A stretch of 64,000 nucleotides of DNA. It comes from Acidobacteriota bacterium. GTDB taxonomy: Bacteria > Acidobacteriota > Thermoanaerobaculia > Gp7-AA8. Position numbers and translations under genes: made by a program. The DNA is taken from NCBI GenBank assembly GCA_016184115.1, contig JACPDH010000019.1, positions 42,655 to 106,654 of the forward strand. Reading direction: 5' to 3'. This document shows positions 1-9,448 of this stretch, one piece after another. A model generated the notes under the pieces. That model worked only from the letters and a program-made list of their open reading frames with translations, did no database searches and was not told where the DNA came from. How positions within the stretch are numbered: position 1 is the first letter of the stretch; the number at the start of each line of letters is the position of its first letter.

Positions 1-482
1 AGTTACCGCTTGCGCTCTTCGAGGATACGTTTCACCGCGCGCGCACTCTCGGCCTGCACACCGTCGTACACGCCGGAGAAGTGAGCAACGCTGCCGATGT
101 TCGCGCAGCCATCGAGACGTTGAAGGTGGAGCGCGTCGCGCACGGGATTCGCGCCGTCGACGATCCGAGGCTGGTCGCCGAGATTCGCGATCGCGGCATC
201 GCGCTCGACGTATGCCTGACGAGCAACTACCGGACAGGCGCCGTGCGCGGCGACCATCCCGTGAGGGCGCTCATCGATGCGGGGATCGCGGTGACTCTGA
301 GCACGGACGACCCGTCTCTGTTCCGCACCGATCTTTCGCACGAGTTCCGCCTCGCACGGCGTCTGGGGCTCTCACGGCGGGAGCTCGCGACGATCGCATC
401 GAATGCGGTTACGCACTCGTTTGCGCGCGATGACGAAAAGCGCCGGCTGCGCAACAGGCTCCGGCAACGCCTCCTCGGATAG
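1..482 (+). CDS. add: Adenosine deaminase family protein, C-terminal part
   Basis: The reading frame is open from the left edge (codons from base 3) to TAG at 480-482, giving the last 159 residues of a metal-dependent deaminase. The fragment carries the HAGE motif near its start (about bases 72-83), where the His and Glu belong to the active site, and STDDP near bases 300-314, matching the metal-ligand Asp-Asp region of adenosine deaminases. The enzyme family hydrolyses adenosine or deoxyadenosine to inosine in the cytosol. The related aminodeoxyfutalosine deaminase of menaquinone synthesis shares these motifs and cannot be excluded without the N-terminus. The YigZ-like gene starts 12 bases downstream on the same strand, so the two may be co-transcribed. 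Confidence 0.85.
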   Translation, partial: LPLALFEDTFHRARTLGLHTVVHAGEVSNAADVRAAIETLKVERVAHGIRAVDDPRLVAEIRDRGIALDVCLTSNYRTGAVRGDHPVRALIDAGIAVTLSTDDPSLFRTDLSHEFRLARRLGLSRRELATIASNAVTHSFARDDEKRRLRNRLRQRLLG

Positions 483-494
483 ACTCTCGCTGAC

Positions 495-1103
495 GTGATC
501 GACTTCGACGAGTACGAGCTCGTGCCGGGCGAGACGCGGGCGACAATCAAGATCCAGCGCTCGGAATTCATCGGTGTCGCGTTTCCCAGCCCGACGCAGG
601 GCGACTTCGACGCCGCCCTTGCCCGAATCTCACGCGAACATTTCGACGCGACTCACCACTGCTGGGCGTGGCGGCGTGTCGAAGATGGGGAGCTTCGAGC
701 GCACAGCTCCGACGCCGGCGAGCCGAGCGGTACCGCAGGGAGGCCGATTCTCCAGGCGATCGAGTCGGCAGCTCTGCTCGACACGGGCGTGATCGTCGTT
801 CGCTACTACGGCGGCGTGAAGCTCGGTACGGGGGGACTCGCACGCGCCTACCGCGACGCCGCACGCGAGGTCCTGGAGAACGCACCGCGAGCGCGGAAGA
901 TCCTCTACGACCGAATCGTCGTCGAGGTGCCGTTCAGCGCGATGAGCGCCGTCTACCGTCTCGTTGCCCCTCCAGATGTCACACTCGCCTCTGAGACGTT
1001 CGGCGAACCCAACGTGTTCGTACTCGACGTTCGCAGATCGCGGGTGGATCGGCTTCTCGCGCAACTCGAGGAGAAGCGAATCAGCGCGAAGCGGTGCTCG
1101 TAA
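495..1103 (+). CDS. yigZ: YigZ/IMPACT family protein
   Basis: A 202-residue protein starting at GTG 495. It shows the family hallmarks: THHCWA (53-58), a variant of DDGEPSGTAG reading SDAGEPSGTAG (72-82) and RYYGGVKLGTGGLARAY (103-119). The N-terminal UPF0029 domain is followed by the short C-terminal domain usual in bacterial members, and the length matches the family (about 200). Bacterial YigZ proteins are cytosolic with an ill-defined role; the eukaryotic relative IMPACT modulates translation control, but that should not be transferred here. It follows the deaminase fragment by 12 bases. Confidence 0.9.
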   Translation: MIDFDEYELVPGETRATIKIQRSEFIGVAFPSPTQGDFDAALARISREHFDATHHCWAWRRVEDGELRAHSSDAGEPSGTAGRPILQAIESAALLDTGVIVVRYYGGVKLGTGGLARAYRDAAREVLENAPRARKILYDRIVVEVPFSAMSAVYRLVAPPDVTLASETFGEPNVFVLDVRRSRVDRLLAQLEEKRISAKRCS

Positions 1104-1199
1104 CCGCCTGTGAGGGTGGAATCGGCACCACCACGTGTGCGACTCGATCCGTCTCGCGAAATCTTGTTCAGCGCCCCTCTCGTTCAGGATTGCGACCAC

Positions 1200-4100
1200 A
1201 TGGATACCGTCACGCGATTTCTCGTCTCGCTCATTGCACTCTCGGCGCTCGCGCTCAACGCCGCAGCGCAGCGGGATCCGAGTCCTCGCCATCGCGACGC
1301 CTGGAGCGTGCCCATACCTGCCTCCTCGTCTCCGCGCGAGGCCGCGACGCGGTTGCTTTCCCACTCTTCGAAAAGCCTCGCCGCTGGCAGCGCGATCGAG
1401 CTTGGAGAACCGGCCGAGCGCAGATCGCTCACCGCCTCCCACTTCTTCTTCCCTCAAACGATCGGCGGAGCGCGCGTCCTCAACGGAGGAGTCGCGATCA
1501 GCGTTCACTCCGACGGCACGGCGTCGATGCACGATCGAACCGGCCGAGCGCCGGCCGACGCTCCGCACGTCGAAAAACGCGTGGCGATCATCGCTGCGAG
1601 CGAGGCGGCACGCAGCCTAGGTCCGAGCGAGCTCGAAGGCGTCGAGCTCGTCGCGTGGATCGATGACGTTGGAGTTGCACGCATCTACCACCGCGTGACT
1701 CTCCAAGTTGGCCTTCGTGGCTACGCCATCTTCGTTTCGGCCGAATCGGGCCGCGTTGCCTGGATCGACCCGCTCTTCGCGACCGCGCGAGCCCGTGTCT
1801 TCGACGCTAACCCTGTGACGTCGACGAATGACGCCACACTCCTCGACGGCGACGACGCGGCAACCTCGGTCCCCGACCGCGCCTATTCCACCGTCGATCT
1901 CGCCGGACTCAGTGGTTCCGGCCCGCTCTCCGGGCCGCACGCCACGATCGTTGACCTCGAGATCCCCGCCACCGCGCCTGCTGACCAGGGCTCATCACTC
2001 GAGCTCACCCGCGACCGCGACGAGTTTGAAGAGGTAAACGCCTACTTCCAGGTTGATCGCGCTCAGACTTATCTCCGAGAGCTCGGATTCGACGGCGAGA
2101 AGGAGATCATCCCGTACTCGATCGAGATCGACCCGCACGCGTCGGCTGGCTTCGACGAGTCGTCGTACCGATACACGACGGCGGGACGCGGGCGTCTCTT
2201 CTTCGGCGATGGCGGCGTCGACGACGCAGAGGACGCCGACATCATCCTTCACGAGCTCGCACACGCGATTCAGGATTCCATCGTGCCATCGGGCTTTACC
2301 GGCCCATCCGCCGGCGAAGCCCGCGCCCTGGGAGAGGGATTCGCCGACTACTGGGCGTTTTCCGCATCGTGGGCTGCGTCTCGCACGTCGGGCCGCGACC
2401 CGTACTGCATCGGCGACTGGGACGCGCGCTGCGCTCCTGGACCATCCGCACAGTGCGGCTATGAACCTGGTACGAACTGCCTTCGCCGCGTCGACGGAAC
2501 GAAAACGATGGCGGACTATCTTCGCGGCGGCAGTTCCGGAACCGAACACCGCAACGGTGAGATCTGGTCGTCGGCGCTGCGCGAAGTATTCGTGAGCACG
2601 GTTGCGCGGCTCGGCGATGACGCCGGGCGCCGGATCGCCGACCGGACGATCCTCGAGAGCCACTTCGGCCTCCCTCCGAATCCGACCTTTCGAACGGCGG
2701 CGTTGCGCCTGATCGATGCAGACCGGCGCCTCAACGACGGCGCGCTCACGCCGGCAATTTGCTCCGCCGCAACCGCACGCGGCATCGTCGCCGCTTCGGA
2801 ATGCGACCTCGGTATGCGCGGCGACCTAACACTCATCGGGTCACCGGCGCGCGGTGTTCCGATTCCCGATTTCGATCCGAATGGGATCAGGGCGACGCTG
2901 CACGTCAGCGACACGCGCATCGCGGAAGCCGTATTCGTGCGCGTCGACGTGGTGCATGCGAATCGGGGCGATCTTCGCCTAACGCTTATCGCTCCCGACG
3001 GCACGAGCGTCGTGCTCCAGGTCGAGAACGGAGAGCTCGGCAACGACATCCGCGCGGTCTACGGGCTCGACGCCGAGCCCGCACAATCTCTGGCGCCTCT
3101 CACCGGGAAACCGGCGGCAGGCACGTGGACGCTCCAGATCGTCGATACGTTCGGTGCCGACGTCGGACGACTCGTCAGCTGGGGAATGATGTTCCGCTTC
3201 GCCGGCGACGAGCCGATCGTCGCGCGCGGCGAGAGCGATCTATCCTCGGTCGTCATTCCAGTTGCCGGCAGCGTCGAAGGAGCGTTCGGTACGCGCTTCG
3301 TCTCCGACGCTCGCATCGCAAACACCGGATCGTCCACCGCAAACGCCACGATGTTCTTCACTCCGAGCGGCGCGGACGGGCTCGCAACGTTCGCCGCGGT
3401 GAGGATCGAGCTGGCTCCCCAGGAAACCATCGCGCTCGACGACTTCGTCCGCTCGCTTTTTCGCGAAAGTGGCACGGGCTGGGTGGAAATCCGAGGCGAT
3501 ACCGCAAGCCTCGCGGTCACGACCCGCATCTACAACGAGACCGGCCAGGGAACGTACGGCCAACTCGTGCGGCCAGGAGGAAGTCCGGCAACCCTCGATG
3601 GGAGTGACGTGCTCCATCTCGTTCATCTCTCGAATGACGCAACGCATCGCTCGAATCTGGGAATCACCGAAACTCGAGGACGATCGGGAACCGTCGAGTT
3701 GAGGATTCTCGATACAAACGGTGCACTGCTCGCTTCGGAGACCTTCGGAGTCGCGCCCTTCAATCACGTTCAAATGCCGCTTCTCGGTGGACCTTCGGGA
3801 GCGCAGGTGGGCGCGTTTCGAGCCGAGCTGCGAGTGATTGCCGGAGAGGCGCTCGTGGTCGCCTACGCGTCGGTCGTCGACAACGTCTCGGGCGACGCGA
3901 TCTTCGTGCCAGGCTGGATGTTTGATCGTGCGGCCGAGCCGCCGAACGATCAGTACTTCGTGATCCCCGCGGTGATTCGCGGCGACGGGGCGAATGGATC
4001 TCGGTGGCGGTCGGACGTTCGGATCCTGAACCGCTCCGCCACCGGAGAGGTCGGGATCCGGTTCCGTCCAGCGAATGGCGCCTCGCCCAGGTTCGAATCG

Positions 4101-4631
4101 ATAAGACTCGAGTCGGGACAGTTGGCTAGTATCGACGACGTGTTAGGGACCCTCTTCGGTCAGACAGAAGGGCGCGGATCGCTCGAGATCATGCACTCGG
4201 CCAGCGCGGACTCAGTTCAGGATCTCGTGGTCACGAGCAGGACGTGGACGCCTGGAGCCGCGGGTTCGTACGGGCAGTTCATCCCGGGCGTCGCGAAGAG
4301 CGACGCGATCGGTCGTAGTTCCGGCCCGGCGCACCTGATCCACATCGACTCGAATGCGGCGTTCCGCTGCAACGTCGGGCTCACCGAGCTGTACGGAGAA
4401 CCTGCCGTCGCCCGTGTCCGGCTACTCGACGCGTCGGGGGCGCTGCGATTCGCGACGGAAGTCGACGTACCTGCGCTCGGAAACGTCCAGTTCAACCTGA
4501 CCGCGGCCGGCGCGCCCATCGTGTCGAATGGCCGCCTAACGATTGAGGTGATCGACGGGTCGGGCCTCGTCATCCCCTATGCCTCGGTGGTCGACAACGC
4601 CACCGGTGACCCGATCTACGTCGGCCCGTAG
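1200..4631 (+). CDS. Secreted M4/M36-like metallopeptidase with P-domain and duplicated C-terminal domains
   Basis: The frame opens upstream at GTG 1110, but ATG 1200 gives a clean signal peptide (hydrophobic core about residues 8-20, then NAAAQR) and is chosen; 1143 residues. An FTP-type propeptide region follows (about 70-190). The catalytic zinc site reads HELAH at 351-355 and LGEGFADYW around 377-385, so His351, His355 and Glu379 are the expected zinc ligands and Glu352 the catalytic base. About 540-690 resembles the proprotein-convertase P-domain (RGDLRLTLIAPDGT, then AGTWTLQIVD). The rest holds two copies of a beta-rich module of roughly 200 residues, each with a direct RVVDNVSGD/RVVDNATGD-like ending (SVVDNVSGD and SVVDNATGD). 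Probably an exported protease; the C-terminal modules may anchor it or bind substrate (inference). Convergent with the regulator at 4729. Confidence 0.85.
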   Translation: MDTVTRFLVSLIALSALALNAAAQRDPSPRHRDAWSVPIPASSSPREAATRLLSHSSKSLAAGSAIELGEPAERRSLTASHFFFPQTIGGARVLNGGVAISVHSDGTASMHDRTGRAPADAPHVEKRVAIIAASEAARSLGPSELEGVELVAWIDDVGVARIYHRVTLQVGLRGYAIFVSAESGRVAWIDPLFATARARVFDANPVTSTNDATLLDGDDAATSVPDRAYSTVDLAGLSGSGPLSGPHATIVDLEIPATAPADQGSSLELTRDRDEFEEVNAYFQVDRAQTYLRELGFDGEKEIIPYSIEIDPHASAGFDESSYRYTTAGRGRLFFGDGGVDDAEDADIILHELAHAIQDSIVPSGFTGPSAGEARALGEGFADYWAFSASWAASRTSGRDPYCIGDWDARCAPGPSAQCGYEPGTNCLRRVDGTKTMADYLRGGSSGTEHRNGEIWSSALREVFVSTVARLGDDAGRRIADRTILESHFGLPPNPTFRTAALRLIDADRRLNDGALTPAICSAATARGIVAASECDLGMRGDLTLIGSPARGVPIPDFDPNGIRATLHVSDTRIAEAVFVRVDVVHANRGDLRLTLIAPDGTSVVLQVENGELGNDIRAVYGLDAEPAQSLAPLTGKPAAGTWTLQIVDTFGADVGRLVSWGMMFRFAGDEPIVARGESDLSSVVIPVAGSVEGAFGTRFVSDARIANTGSSTANATMFFTPSGADGLATFAAVRIELAPQETIALDDFVRSLFRESGTGWVEIRGDTASLAVTTRIYNETGQGTYGQLVRPGGSPATLDGSDVLHLVHLSNDATHRSNLGITETRGRSGTVELRILDTNGALLASETFGVAPFNHVQMPLLGGPSGAQVGAFRAELRVIAGEALVVAYASVVDNVSGDAIFVPGWMFDRAAEPPNDQYFVIPAVIRGDGANGSRWRSDVRILNRSATGEVGIRFRPANGASPRFESIRLESGQLASIDDVLGTLFGQTEGRGSLEIMHSASADSVQDLVVTSRTWTPGAAGSYGQFIPGVAKSDAIGRSSGPAHLIHIDSNAAFRCNVGLTELYGEPAVARVRLLDASGALRFATEVDVPALGNVQFNLTAAGAPIVSNGRLTIEVIDGSGLVIPYASVVDNATGDPIYVGP

Positions 4632-4728
4632 GAATCGAACGATACTCGCGCGCGCCGAGCTGGAGAATGGTCCTGCAGGTCTTCGTGGCATGAATCACTC
4701 CGCGATACGCGGTTAGCGACATCCGTTT

Positions 4729-6615
4729 CTACGCGTCGGGAGGATCTTCGAACCCGAGGCGTTTCATCTTGAGTGCGAGGCCGTTGCGCGTGATCCCGAG
4801 GAGACGCGCGGCCGCGGTCTTGTTGCCGCTCGTCGACTCGAGGGCGCGCCTGATCTCCTCGCGCTCCACCGCGTCGAGTCGCTCCTGAAGGGCTACGTGC
4901 GGCCGGGGAAGTACCTCGGGGGGAATCGGCTCGGTGATCGAGGCTCTCGGCGGGACCGCCGGCGCGAGCGAAGCTGCCTTTCCGATCGTCGCCTCCACCG
5001 CCGCGACCTCCCCGCTTCTCGAGTGACCCGCCTGCAACGCGCGAAGCACCGAAGGAAAGTGCTCCGTACGAAGGATGCCGGCCTCGTGGCAATGGAGCAC
5101 CGCGCGCGCGATCTCGTTCTGCAGTTCGCGCACGTTGCCGGGCCAGTCGTGTGCGAGCAACAGCTCGAGCGCGCGACGGCTGATGCCGCGGATCGTCTTC
5201 TCCTGCTCGTGCGCGAATCGCTCGAGAAAGGCGAGCGCAAGCGCGGGGATGTCATCGGGCCTCTCGCGCAGCGGCGGGATCCGGAACTCGAGGCCGGCAA
5301 GACGGTAGTAGAGGTCGCGACGGAAGCGTCCCTGGTCGACGAGACTGAGAAGGTCGCGATTCGACGCCGCGATCACGCGCAGATCGATGTGCCTCGGTTC
5401 GCTCGCGCCTAACGGAAGGACTTCCCGCTCCTGCAGCACGCGGAGCATCTTCGCCTGGAGAGGCTCCGCGAGCTCGCCGATCTCGTCGAGGAAGATCGAG
5501 CCTCCGTCCGCACGGACGAAACGTCCCGTGCGCGCGTCGACGCCGGTGGCGTAGCGCGCCTCAACGCCGAAGAGCTCCGCTTCCAGAAGGTCGGTCGGGA
5601 TCGCCGCGCAGTTGATCGCGACGAACGGTCCGCTCGCCGTCGCCCCCGACGAGTGGATCATCCTCGCGAAGAACTCCTTGCCGGTACCCGTCTCTCCGAG
5701 GAGCAGCACGTCCATCTTCGACGCCACGGCGCCTTCGATCCGCGACATCAGGTCGCGGAAGGCGGTCGATTCGCCGACGACCATGCCCTGCGGAATGAGC
5801 AGCGCGCGTCGCTCCCGCGCTTTCTGCGGTTTCGGCTCGGGCGGCCGAGCCGCGCCGCCGGGCAACTTCGTGACGAGGAACTGCAGCAGCTCTTCTTCCC
5901 AATGTTCGACGGTTGGGCGCCTAACCAATGCCGCGACGCCGCGCGAGCCTCGGATTCCGAACAGCACGCAGAGAAGCGAGTTCGCCTCTCCGACGCGCGT
6001 CGTCGTGGGGACGACTTCCTTCATCGCGCAGCGATGCTCGAGACTCGCGAGCATCAACCCGTCAGTCACGTCGCCCGCGAGCGCATCGATCGCGACCTCT
6101 CCCTCTTCGCTGACGGAAAAGAGCGCGATCGATTGCGCACCGAGCAGCTTCGAGGTGCCCGCGAGCGATTCCGACGGAGAGCCGGTCGATTCGATCGAAC
6201 GAAGAAGGCGAAGAATCTCCGTCGGCGAGCCGCGTCCCGTAACGCCGAGCCCATCCGACTCGGCGGTTGCGTCGCCAGGGCGCCTTCGAGGCTCGCAGCT
6301 TGCCCGAAGTGCAAGGTCGAATTCGCCCGTCGGCACTTCTTCGAGCGAAAGAACCGCGCGGCCGACCTGTACCGCATCGCCCGGATGCATCGTGACTTCG
6401 TCGAGCCGTCTGCCGTTGACGATCAGCCGGTTCCGCGATCCGGCGTCCTCGAGGCGGATTCCTCCCTCCGCCGGCTCCACCCAGGCGTGCGCCCGCGACA
6501 CCCCCGGAACCGGAAGCGGAAGATCGGCACTCGACGAGGCACCAAGCTGCGCGCGCTCCCGCGGGATCGGGAACTTGAACTCACGTCCTTCGAATCGTGC
6601 GACCAGGCAGAGCAT
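4729..6615 (-). CDS. FHA-domain NtrC-type AAA+ transcriptional regulator
   Basis: A 628-residue protein: an N-terminal FHA domain (1-95, with the GVSRAHAWVE phosphothreonine-binding region), a middle region of GAF-like size (about 130-255), an AAA+ domain (about 278-500) with Walker A GETGTGKE (307-314) and Walker B SIFLDEIGEL, and a C-terminal Fis-type helix-turn-helix (about 585-622). This is the build of sigma-54 enhancer-binding proteins that respond to Ser/Thr kinases through FHA. The GAFTGA loop that contacts sigma-54 reads RYATGV at 354-359; only T-G are kept. ATPase motifs are intact, so it should still hydrolyse ATP, but sigma-54 activation is less certain. It stands alone, convergent with the peptidase and divergent from the TetR gene. 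Confidence 0.92.
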   Translation of the reverse strand: MLCLVARFEGREFKFPIPRERAQLGASSSADLPLPVPGVSRAHAWVEPAEGGIRLEDAGSRNRLIVNGRRLDEVTMHPGDAVQVGRAVLSLEEVPTGEFDLALRASCEPRRRPGDATAESDGLGVTGRGSPTEILRLLRSIESTGSPSESLAGTSKLLGAQSIALFSVSEEGEVAIDALAGDVTDGLMLASLEHRCAMKEVVPTTTRVGEANSLLCVLFGIRGSRGVAALVRRPTVEHWEEELLQFLVTKLPGGAARPPEPKPQKARERRALLIPQGMVVGESTAFRDLMSRIEGAVASKMDVLLLGETGTGKEFFARMIHSSGATASGPFVAINCAAIPTDLLEAELFGVEARYATGVDARTGRFVRADGGSIFLDEIGELAEPLQAKMLRVLQEREVLPLGASEPRHIDLRVIAASNRDLLSLVDQGRFRRDLYYRLAGLEFRIPPLRERPDDIPALALAFLERFAHEQEKTIRGISRRALELLLAHDWPGNVRELQNEIARAVLHCHEAGILRTEHFPSVLRALQAGHSRSGEVAAVEATIGKAASLAPAVPPRASITEPIPPEVLPRPHVALQERLDAVEREEIRRALESTSGNKTAAARLLGITRNGLALKMKRLGFEDPPDA

Positions 6616-6703
6616 TCAGGCCTCGCCCAGCACCCGCCGGGGCGCGGGACCTGACGATTGTAGCGGCGAGGCGCGGACACTGCGAGATTTCGTCCGCAGG
6701 GGG

Positions 6704-6732
6704 TTGACAGTCTCCTGAATTGAACGTATGTT
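6704..6732 (+). promoter_or_regulatory. Sigma-70-type promoter of the efflux operon
   Basis: TTGACA (6704-6709), a 17-base spacer, then TATGTT (6727-6732). Transcription should start near 6739, which excludes ATG 6737 and supports ATG 6755 as the TetR start. An imperfect inverted repeat (ATTGAAC ... GTTTCAAT, about 6719-6750) overlaps the -10 region and is a plausible TetR operator for autoregulation (inference). Confidence 0.7.
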
Positions 6733-6754
6733 TTAAATGATTGTTTCAATAACC

Positions 6755-7447
6755 ATGCGAAAGCGAACCGCAACGTCTCTCCCTGCCAGGCACTCCCGCG
6801 ACGCTCGCCGCGCGCACGACCCTGTGGCAACGCGCAAGGCACTCATGCTCGCCGCAACCGACCTCTTCGCTTCGCGCGGCTTCGATGGTGCGAGCGTCGA
6901 CGAGATCGCCACCGCGTCCGGCGTCAACAAGGCGCTGATCAACTACCACTTCGGCGGTAAAGCGGGTCTCTACGCCGCGATCCTGCGCCAGGTTTTCGAG
7001 GGAGTGAGCGGCGACCTGCAGTCGATCCGCGAAAGCGACGCAGCCGCCGACGTGCGACTCCGTGCCGTAATCCGGTTGATCGGAGAAGGAATCGACTCAC
7101 ACCCAGGACTGCCGCAGATGGTCCTGCGTGAAGTGCTTTCCGGCGGGGAGCACCTCGACGATGCGACACTTCCGCACTTCCTCGCGATCTTCGGAGTCGT
7201 CCGGTCGATCGTGGAGGAAGGGATGAAGAGCGGCGTCTTCCGCAAGGTCAACCCATTCGCCACCCATCTCGGACTGATTGGAAGCTTGATGTTCTTCTTC
7301 TCGACCGAGAAATTCCGCCGCAATCGAATCGCGAGCCTTCCCATCGGCTTCGAGCAGCCGCTCCCCGCCGACTACCTGTCCCACATCGAAGAACTGATGG
7401 TGCGCGGTCTCGCGGCGGAGCCGCGGCGAGCGCGCACCCGGAGGTGA
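6755..7447 (+). CDS. TetR-family repressor (CecR-like)
   Basis: 230 residues from ATG 6755; an earlier in-frame ATG (6737) sits at the predicted transcription start and is not used. The N-terminal helix-turn-helix is typical of TetR (LMLAATDLFASRGFDGAS, then EIATASGVNKALINYHFGGK), with a long helical ligand/dimer domain after it. Gene order TetR - HlyD - ATPase - ABC-2 permeases matches the cecR-ybhGFSR arrangement of enterobacteria, so it probably represses the transporter genes that start 2 bases downstream. No good Shine-Dalgarno precedes ATG 6755; the leader would be only about 16 nt. The inducing ligand is unknown. Confidence 0.9.
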   Translation: MRKRTATSLPARHSRDARRAHDPVATRKALMLAATDLFASRGFDGASVDEIATASGVNKALINYHFGGKAGLYAAILRQVFEGVSGDLQSIRESDAAADVRLRAVIRLIGEGIDSHPGLPQMVLREVLSGGEHLDDATLPHFLAIFGVVRSIVEEGMKSGVFRKVNPFATHLGLIGSLMFFFSTEKFRRNRIASLPIGFEQPLPADYLSHIEELMVRGLAAEPRRARTRR

Positions 7448-7448
7448 C

Positions 7449-8420
7449 ATGCGCCGTCCTTTCCTTCTCACTCTCGCTCTCATCGTGCTCGCATCGTGCC
7501 GAGGAGAGAGCGACCCGAACGTGATCACCGCGTCGGGCTACGTCGAGGCAACCGACGTCCGTCTCGCGACCAAAGTCGCAGGCCGCCTCGCTTCGGTGAA
7601 CGTCGCCGAAGGCAACCGCGTTGCGAAAGGCGCGGTGGTCGCCACGATCGAGACCGTTGATCTCGAGCTCGCCCTGCGCCAGGCGCAGGCAGAGCGCGAA
7701 GCCGCCGAAGCCGAGCTCCAGCTTCGTCTGAACGGCCCGCGCCCCGAGGACATCCGTGAAGCGGAAGCACAGCTCCGTTCGGCGGAGGCGGAGCTTGCGG
7801 GCGCCCAGCGCGATTTCGAGCGATTCGAGGCGCTCTTCGAGCGAGGCTCGGGTACGACGAAATCACGCGACGATGCGAAAACTCGCCGCGACACGCTCAA
7901 AGCGCGCGCCGACGCCATCTCGCAGTCGCTCGCACGCCTTCGTTCCGGCTTTCGAGCGGAGGAAATAGACGCCGCGAAGGGGCGACTCGCGTCGGTCGAT
8001 GCCCGCATCACGCAACTAGAACAGCAGATTGCCGACGCGACGATCGTCTCCCCAGTCGATGGCATCGTGACTGAGAAGCTCGTCGAGGCAGGGGAGCTTC
8101 TTGCGCAGGGTGGCCCGATCGCCATCGTCACCGACGTCGGCGACGCGTGGCTCAACATTTACATCTCGGAGCCCGACCTGCCGCGCGTGAAACTCGGCAT
8201 GCCCGCGGCCGTCGTCACCGACGACGGACAGACGCGCAATGGAACGCTCACCTACATCTCCTCGAAGGCGGAGTTCACGCCGAAGAACGTCCAGACGCGC
8301 GACGAGCGCGCAAAGCTCGTCTTCCGTCTCAAGGTCGGGCTCGAGAACGCCGACATGCTCTTCAAGCCCGGCATGCCTGCCGAGGCGCGCATTACCGCGC
8401 CGCTCGGAGAAGGAAAGTGA
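7449..8420 (+). CDS. HlyD-family membrane fusion lipoprotein (YbhG-like)
   Basis: 323 residues with a lipoprotein signal ending in LASC (lipid-modified Cys near residue 17). The body follows the periplasmic adaptor plan: a lipoyl half-motif (about 30-70), a long coiled-coil hairpin rich in Glu, Ala and Arg (about 75-195), the second lipoyl half (DATIVSPVDGIVTEKLVEAG) and a beta-barrel. It should bridge the inner-membrane ABC-2 complex to the TolC-like channel encoded two genes downstream. The stop overlaps the GTG start of the ATPase gene (GTGA), indicating translational coupling. Confidence 0.92.
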   Translation: MRRPFLLTLALIVLASCRGESDPNVITASGYVEATDVRLATKVAGRLASVNVAEGNRVAKGAVVATIETVDLELALRQAQAEREAAEAELQLRLNGPRPEDIREAEAQLRSAEAELAGAQRDFERFEALFERGSGTTKSRDDAKTRRDTLKARADAISQSLARLRSGFRAEEIDAAKGRLASVDARITQLEQQIADATIVSPVDGIVTEKLVEAGELLAQGGPIAIVTDVGDAWLNIYISEPDLPRVKLGMPAAVVTDDGQTRNGTLTYISSKAEFTPKNVQTRDERAKLVFRLKVGLENADMLFKPGMPAEARITAPLGEGK

Positions 8421-9448
8421 GCGACCTGCCAGACAGGCCCGGAGCGCAGGCATCCTTGCCCAGAGGAGCAGAGGCTCCCAGCCGGCCGTCCCCCGGCGAC
8501 TCCGTCGTGACGATCCGCGCCCTCGTCCGCCGCTTCGGCTCACTCACGGCCGTCGACTCGATCGACGTCGACGTCCGTCGCGGCGAGATGTTCGGCCTCA
8601 TCGGGCCCGATGGCGCCGGCAAGACGACGACGCTCCGCTGTGTGTTAGGCCTACTCCGTCCGGATGCGGGCGAAGTCCGCACGACAGGGCTCGACCCGGT
8701 CCGTCAGTCAGCCGAACTGTCGCGGCACGTCGGCTACCTCTCGCAGCGCTTCTCGCTCTACGGCGATCTTTCGGTCGACGAGAACATCGCGTTCTTCGCC
8801 GACGTGCACGGCGTGCGCGAATGGAAGCGCCGGCGAGATGGCTTGCTCGATCTCCTTCGGATGACACCGTTCCGCGACCGCCTCGCGGAACGCCTCTCCG
8901 GAGGAATGAAGCAAAAGCTCGCGCTCGCCTGCACGCTGATCCATACCCCCGAGCTGCTCGTGCTCGACGAGCCGACGACCGGCGTCGACCCGGTCTCGCG
9001 CCGCGATTTCTGGAAGATCCTCGCGCAGCTGCAGCGCGAAGGGCTCACGCTCCTTCTCACGACGCCTTACCTCGACGAAGCGGAACGGTGCGGTCGCGTC
9101 GCGCTGATGGATCACGGGCGCCTGCTCACGGTCGACGAGCCTGACGCGATTCGCGCCTCGGCTCCCGGCCTGCTACTCGAGGTCATCGCGTGGCCGAAGC
9201 GAACCGCCGCCGACTGGCTCCTCGCGGCGCCGCGCGTCGCTGGTGTTCAGACGTTCGGCGAGCGCCTTCACGTTTCCGTGCCCGACGCAGCGCCCGCCGG
9301 CGGCGCGGCGATTGCGGCCGAGCTTCACGACGGGCTCGCCTCCGCGGGGCTGACCGTTACGTCCGTCCGTCCGATCGTTCCAACGCTCGAGGACGTCTTC
9401 ATCGCGCGCGTGCAGTCGGGCGCCAGCGCGAACAGGGAGGTTGCATGA
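8417..9448 (+). CDS. ABC transporter ATPase (ABC-2 exporter, first of two)
   Basis: 343 residues from GTG 8417, which overlaps the previous stop by 4 bases; an alternative GTG at 8508 would drop a 30-residue proline-rich tail. Walker A GPDGAGKTTT, signature LSGGMKQKLALA and Walker B LLVLDEPTTGVD are intact, and the D-loop and switch regions follow. In the enterobacterial YbhF protein two such ATPase domains are fused; here they are separate genes flanking the TolC gene. Drives export by the permeases at 11978-14240. Confidence 0.93.
   Translation: MSDLPDRPGAQASLPRGAEAPSRPSPGDSVVTIRALVRRFGSLTAVDSIDVDVRRGEMFGLIGPDGAGKTTTLRCVLGLLRPDAGEVRTTGLDPVRQSAELSRHVGYLSQRFSLYGDLSVDENIAFFADVHGVREWKRRRDGLLDLLRMTPFRDRLAERLSGGMKQKLALACTLIHTPELLVLDEPTTGVDPVSRRDFWKILAQLQREGLTLLLTTPYLDEAERCGRVALMDHGRLLTVDEPDAIRASAPGLLLEVIAWPKRTAADWLLAAPRVAGVQTFGERLHVSVPDAAPAGGAAIAAELHDGLASAGLTVTSVRPIVPTLEDVFIARVQSGASANREVA

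Noticed and set aside
5612..6718. Plus-strand frame of ~370 codons
   Set aside because: Antisense to the FHA/AAA+ regulator, Ser/Arg-rich, no start context.
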